From Natrinema versiforme (lineage in GTDB: Archaea > Halobacteriota > Halobacteria > Halobacteriales > Natrialbaceae), in assembly GCF_005576615.1 (NCBI RefSeq), contig NZ_CP040332.1:248001-312000 (forward strand): DNA of 64,000 bases. Reading direction: 5' to 3'. Shown here piece after piece: positions 63,232-64,000 of the stretch. The notes under the pieces were generated by a model. That model was not told the origin of the DNA and searched no databases. It saw only the letters and a program-made list of their open reading frames with translations. The position numbers were made by a program, and so were the translations under genes. Every line of letters starts with the position of its first letter. Within the stretch, counting starts at the first letter, position 1.

Positions 63232-63987
63232 TTAGAGCGGTGGCGACGCCCCACCTGTCAGTTGCTCGCCAGCGACGTACCGCTTGGCCAAGTGTTCCTC
63301 GGCCCGACGGAGCCGGTATGTGAGCGTCGACCGCGGCACGTCGAGGTGGTCGGCAAGGTCGCCGACGTCGACCTCGCGCGGCGACTGGTAGTACCCGTGT
63401 TCGACGGCGGCCCGGAGGGCAGCCTCCTGATCGGGGGACAGTCCACTCGAGTCGGCTGTCGTCTCTCTGGTTGGCGCCGACGTATCTGCCGTCCGGAGCA
63501 TCTCCGTTTGAGCGCAGTCGCCGACCGCCGCCTCGAGGTCGTCGAAGAATGCGGCCACGTCGCCCTCGCCGGAGTGGATGATGCGCCACGTGTAGTGGCG
63601 CCCCTCGTGACGGGTCTCGAACAGCACGCCGTCGCCGAGGTGGTCGCGGGCGATGTGGGGGACGGACGCGCAGTCGGGGGTGCGCTCCCAGTCAGAGTAG
63701 AGAACGAGCGTGTCGTCGGTGTGATCAAGGACTTGGGTTTCCTGGGTGGCGCCGCAGTCCTCAGTAGCAAGACAGTCAGCGTAGTAGTCGCTAGTGAGGA
63801 AGGCGTCCCCGATATCGTCGAGGGCATCGGGGGGTCCGGTGACGTGGTCGACTCGCCAGAGACGCTCAGCGGTGGCATGCAGTGACAGCGAGCGGATCCG
63901 GGCGTCGGGGTGATCGGCGAGGGTGTCCGCCACCCTGTTACACCCGGGTTCGTATTCGAGGGCGAAGACGAGTTCGCGCATACCCAT
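63232..63987 (-). CDS. HTH_10 (bacterio-opsin activator-type) regulator next to the metal ATPase
   Basis: A 251-residue haloarchaeal regulator. The C-terminal helix-turn-helix of the HTH_10 type is LSPDQEAALRAAVEHGYYQS, then REVDVGDLADHLDVPRSTLT and YRLRRAEEHLAKRYV. The N-terminal 150 residues form a sensor-like beta domain (MRELVFALEYEPGCNRVADT) with Cys-containing YADCLATEDCGATQE and DCASVPHIARD, possible metal ligands. It lies 61 bases upstream of the P-type ATPase in the same orientation, so it may control that gene in response to metal. The start is ATG 63987 or 63981. Confidence 0.85.
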   Translation of the reverse strand: MGMRELVFALEYEPGCNRVADTLADHPDARIRSLSLHATAERLWRVDHVTGPPDALDDIGDAFLTSDYYADCLATEDCGATQETQVLDHTDDTLVLYSDWERTPDCASVPHIARDHLGDGVLFETRHEGRHYTWRIIHSGEGDVAAFFDDLEAAVGDCAQTEMLRTADTSAPTRETTADSSGLSPDQEAALRAAVEHGYYQSPREVDVGDLADHLDVPRSTLTYRLRRAEEHLAKRYVAGEQLTGGASPPL

Positions 63988-64000
63988 GCTAGGGAGTGGC

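Overview
The window is from a halophilic archaeon (class Halobacteria). Most predicted proteins are rich in Asp and Glu. Secreted proteins carry twin-arginine signals, several genes look leaderless behind TATA-like boxes, and the families are typical of the class: TrmB regulators, HalOD1 domains, Orc1/Cdc6 with ORB repeats, an archaeal GHMP shikimate kinase and a bacterio-opsin-activator-type HTH protein. A second replication origin type, many broken insertion sequences, a HEPN/MNT pair and duplicated metabolic genes suggest a megaplasmid or an accessory region of a secondary replicon. That placement is inference.

Layout. 0-5 kb: two inverted paralogues of archaeal shikimate kinase around a zinc-ribbon gene, a broken blue-copper protein, and two degenerate IS6-like copies fused tail to tail. 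5.2-13 kb: an IclR regulator facing a tightly packed operon of lipoprotein, permease, ATPase, second permease, DapA-like lyase, LLM oxidoreductase and EamA exporter. This looks like a regulated uptake and catabolism unit whose substrate I cannot name. 13-23 kb: plasmid-type accessory genes, mostly small and cysteine-rich: an MBL-fold protein, a SWIM protein, zinc-ribbon peptides, an IrrE-like peptidase and HalOD1. They are mixed with a cystathionine gamma-synthase-like enzyme, a MOSC protein and remnants of IS630 and F420 reductase genes. Two identical-geometry inverted repeats (10-bp arms, 21-bp spacer) lie here. 22.8-27 kb: a HEPN/MNT toxin-antitoxin pair, a complete orc1/cdc6 bracketed by five ORB-like repeats and an AT-rich stretch (the origin), and a second, frameshifted orc1/cdc6. 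27-31.3 kb: a membrane protein, copies of a 57-residue protein family, an intact IS6 element and a TnpB remnant.

31.4-58.1 kb is an alpha-glucan/alpha-glucoside locus. It holds a secreted GH97 enzyme with a ricin-type lectin tail, a TrmB regulator, a GH97 pseudogene that has lost its catalytic barrel, an intracellular GH13 alpha-glucosidase, a five-gene Opp/Dpp-type ABC importer with a second TrmB regulator, a universal stress protein, an MFS sugar porter, the tail of a GH31 gene and a 1,251-residue GH97 enzyme with an inserted carbohydrate-binding module. The simplest reading is extracellular release of sugars by GH97 enzymes, import by the Opp-type ABC system and the MFS porter, and hydrolysis inside by GH13, under two TrmB regulators.

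58-64 kb: IS remnants, a small zinc protein, a coiled-coil protein without a normal start, a CNNM/CorC-like CBS membrane protein, and a P1B heavy-metal ATPase downstream of a probable metal-responsive HTH regulator.

No rRNA, tRNA or CRISPR array was found. Function names are from motif recognition by eye, without database searches.
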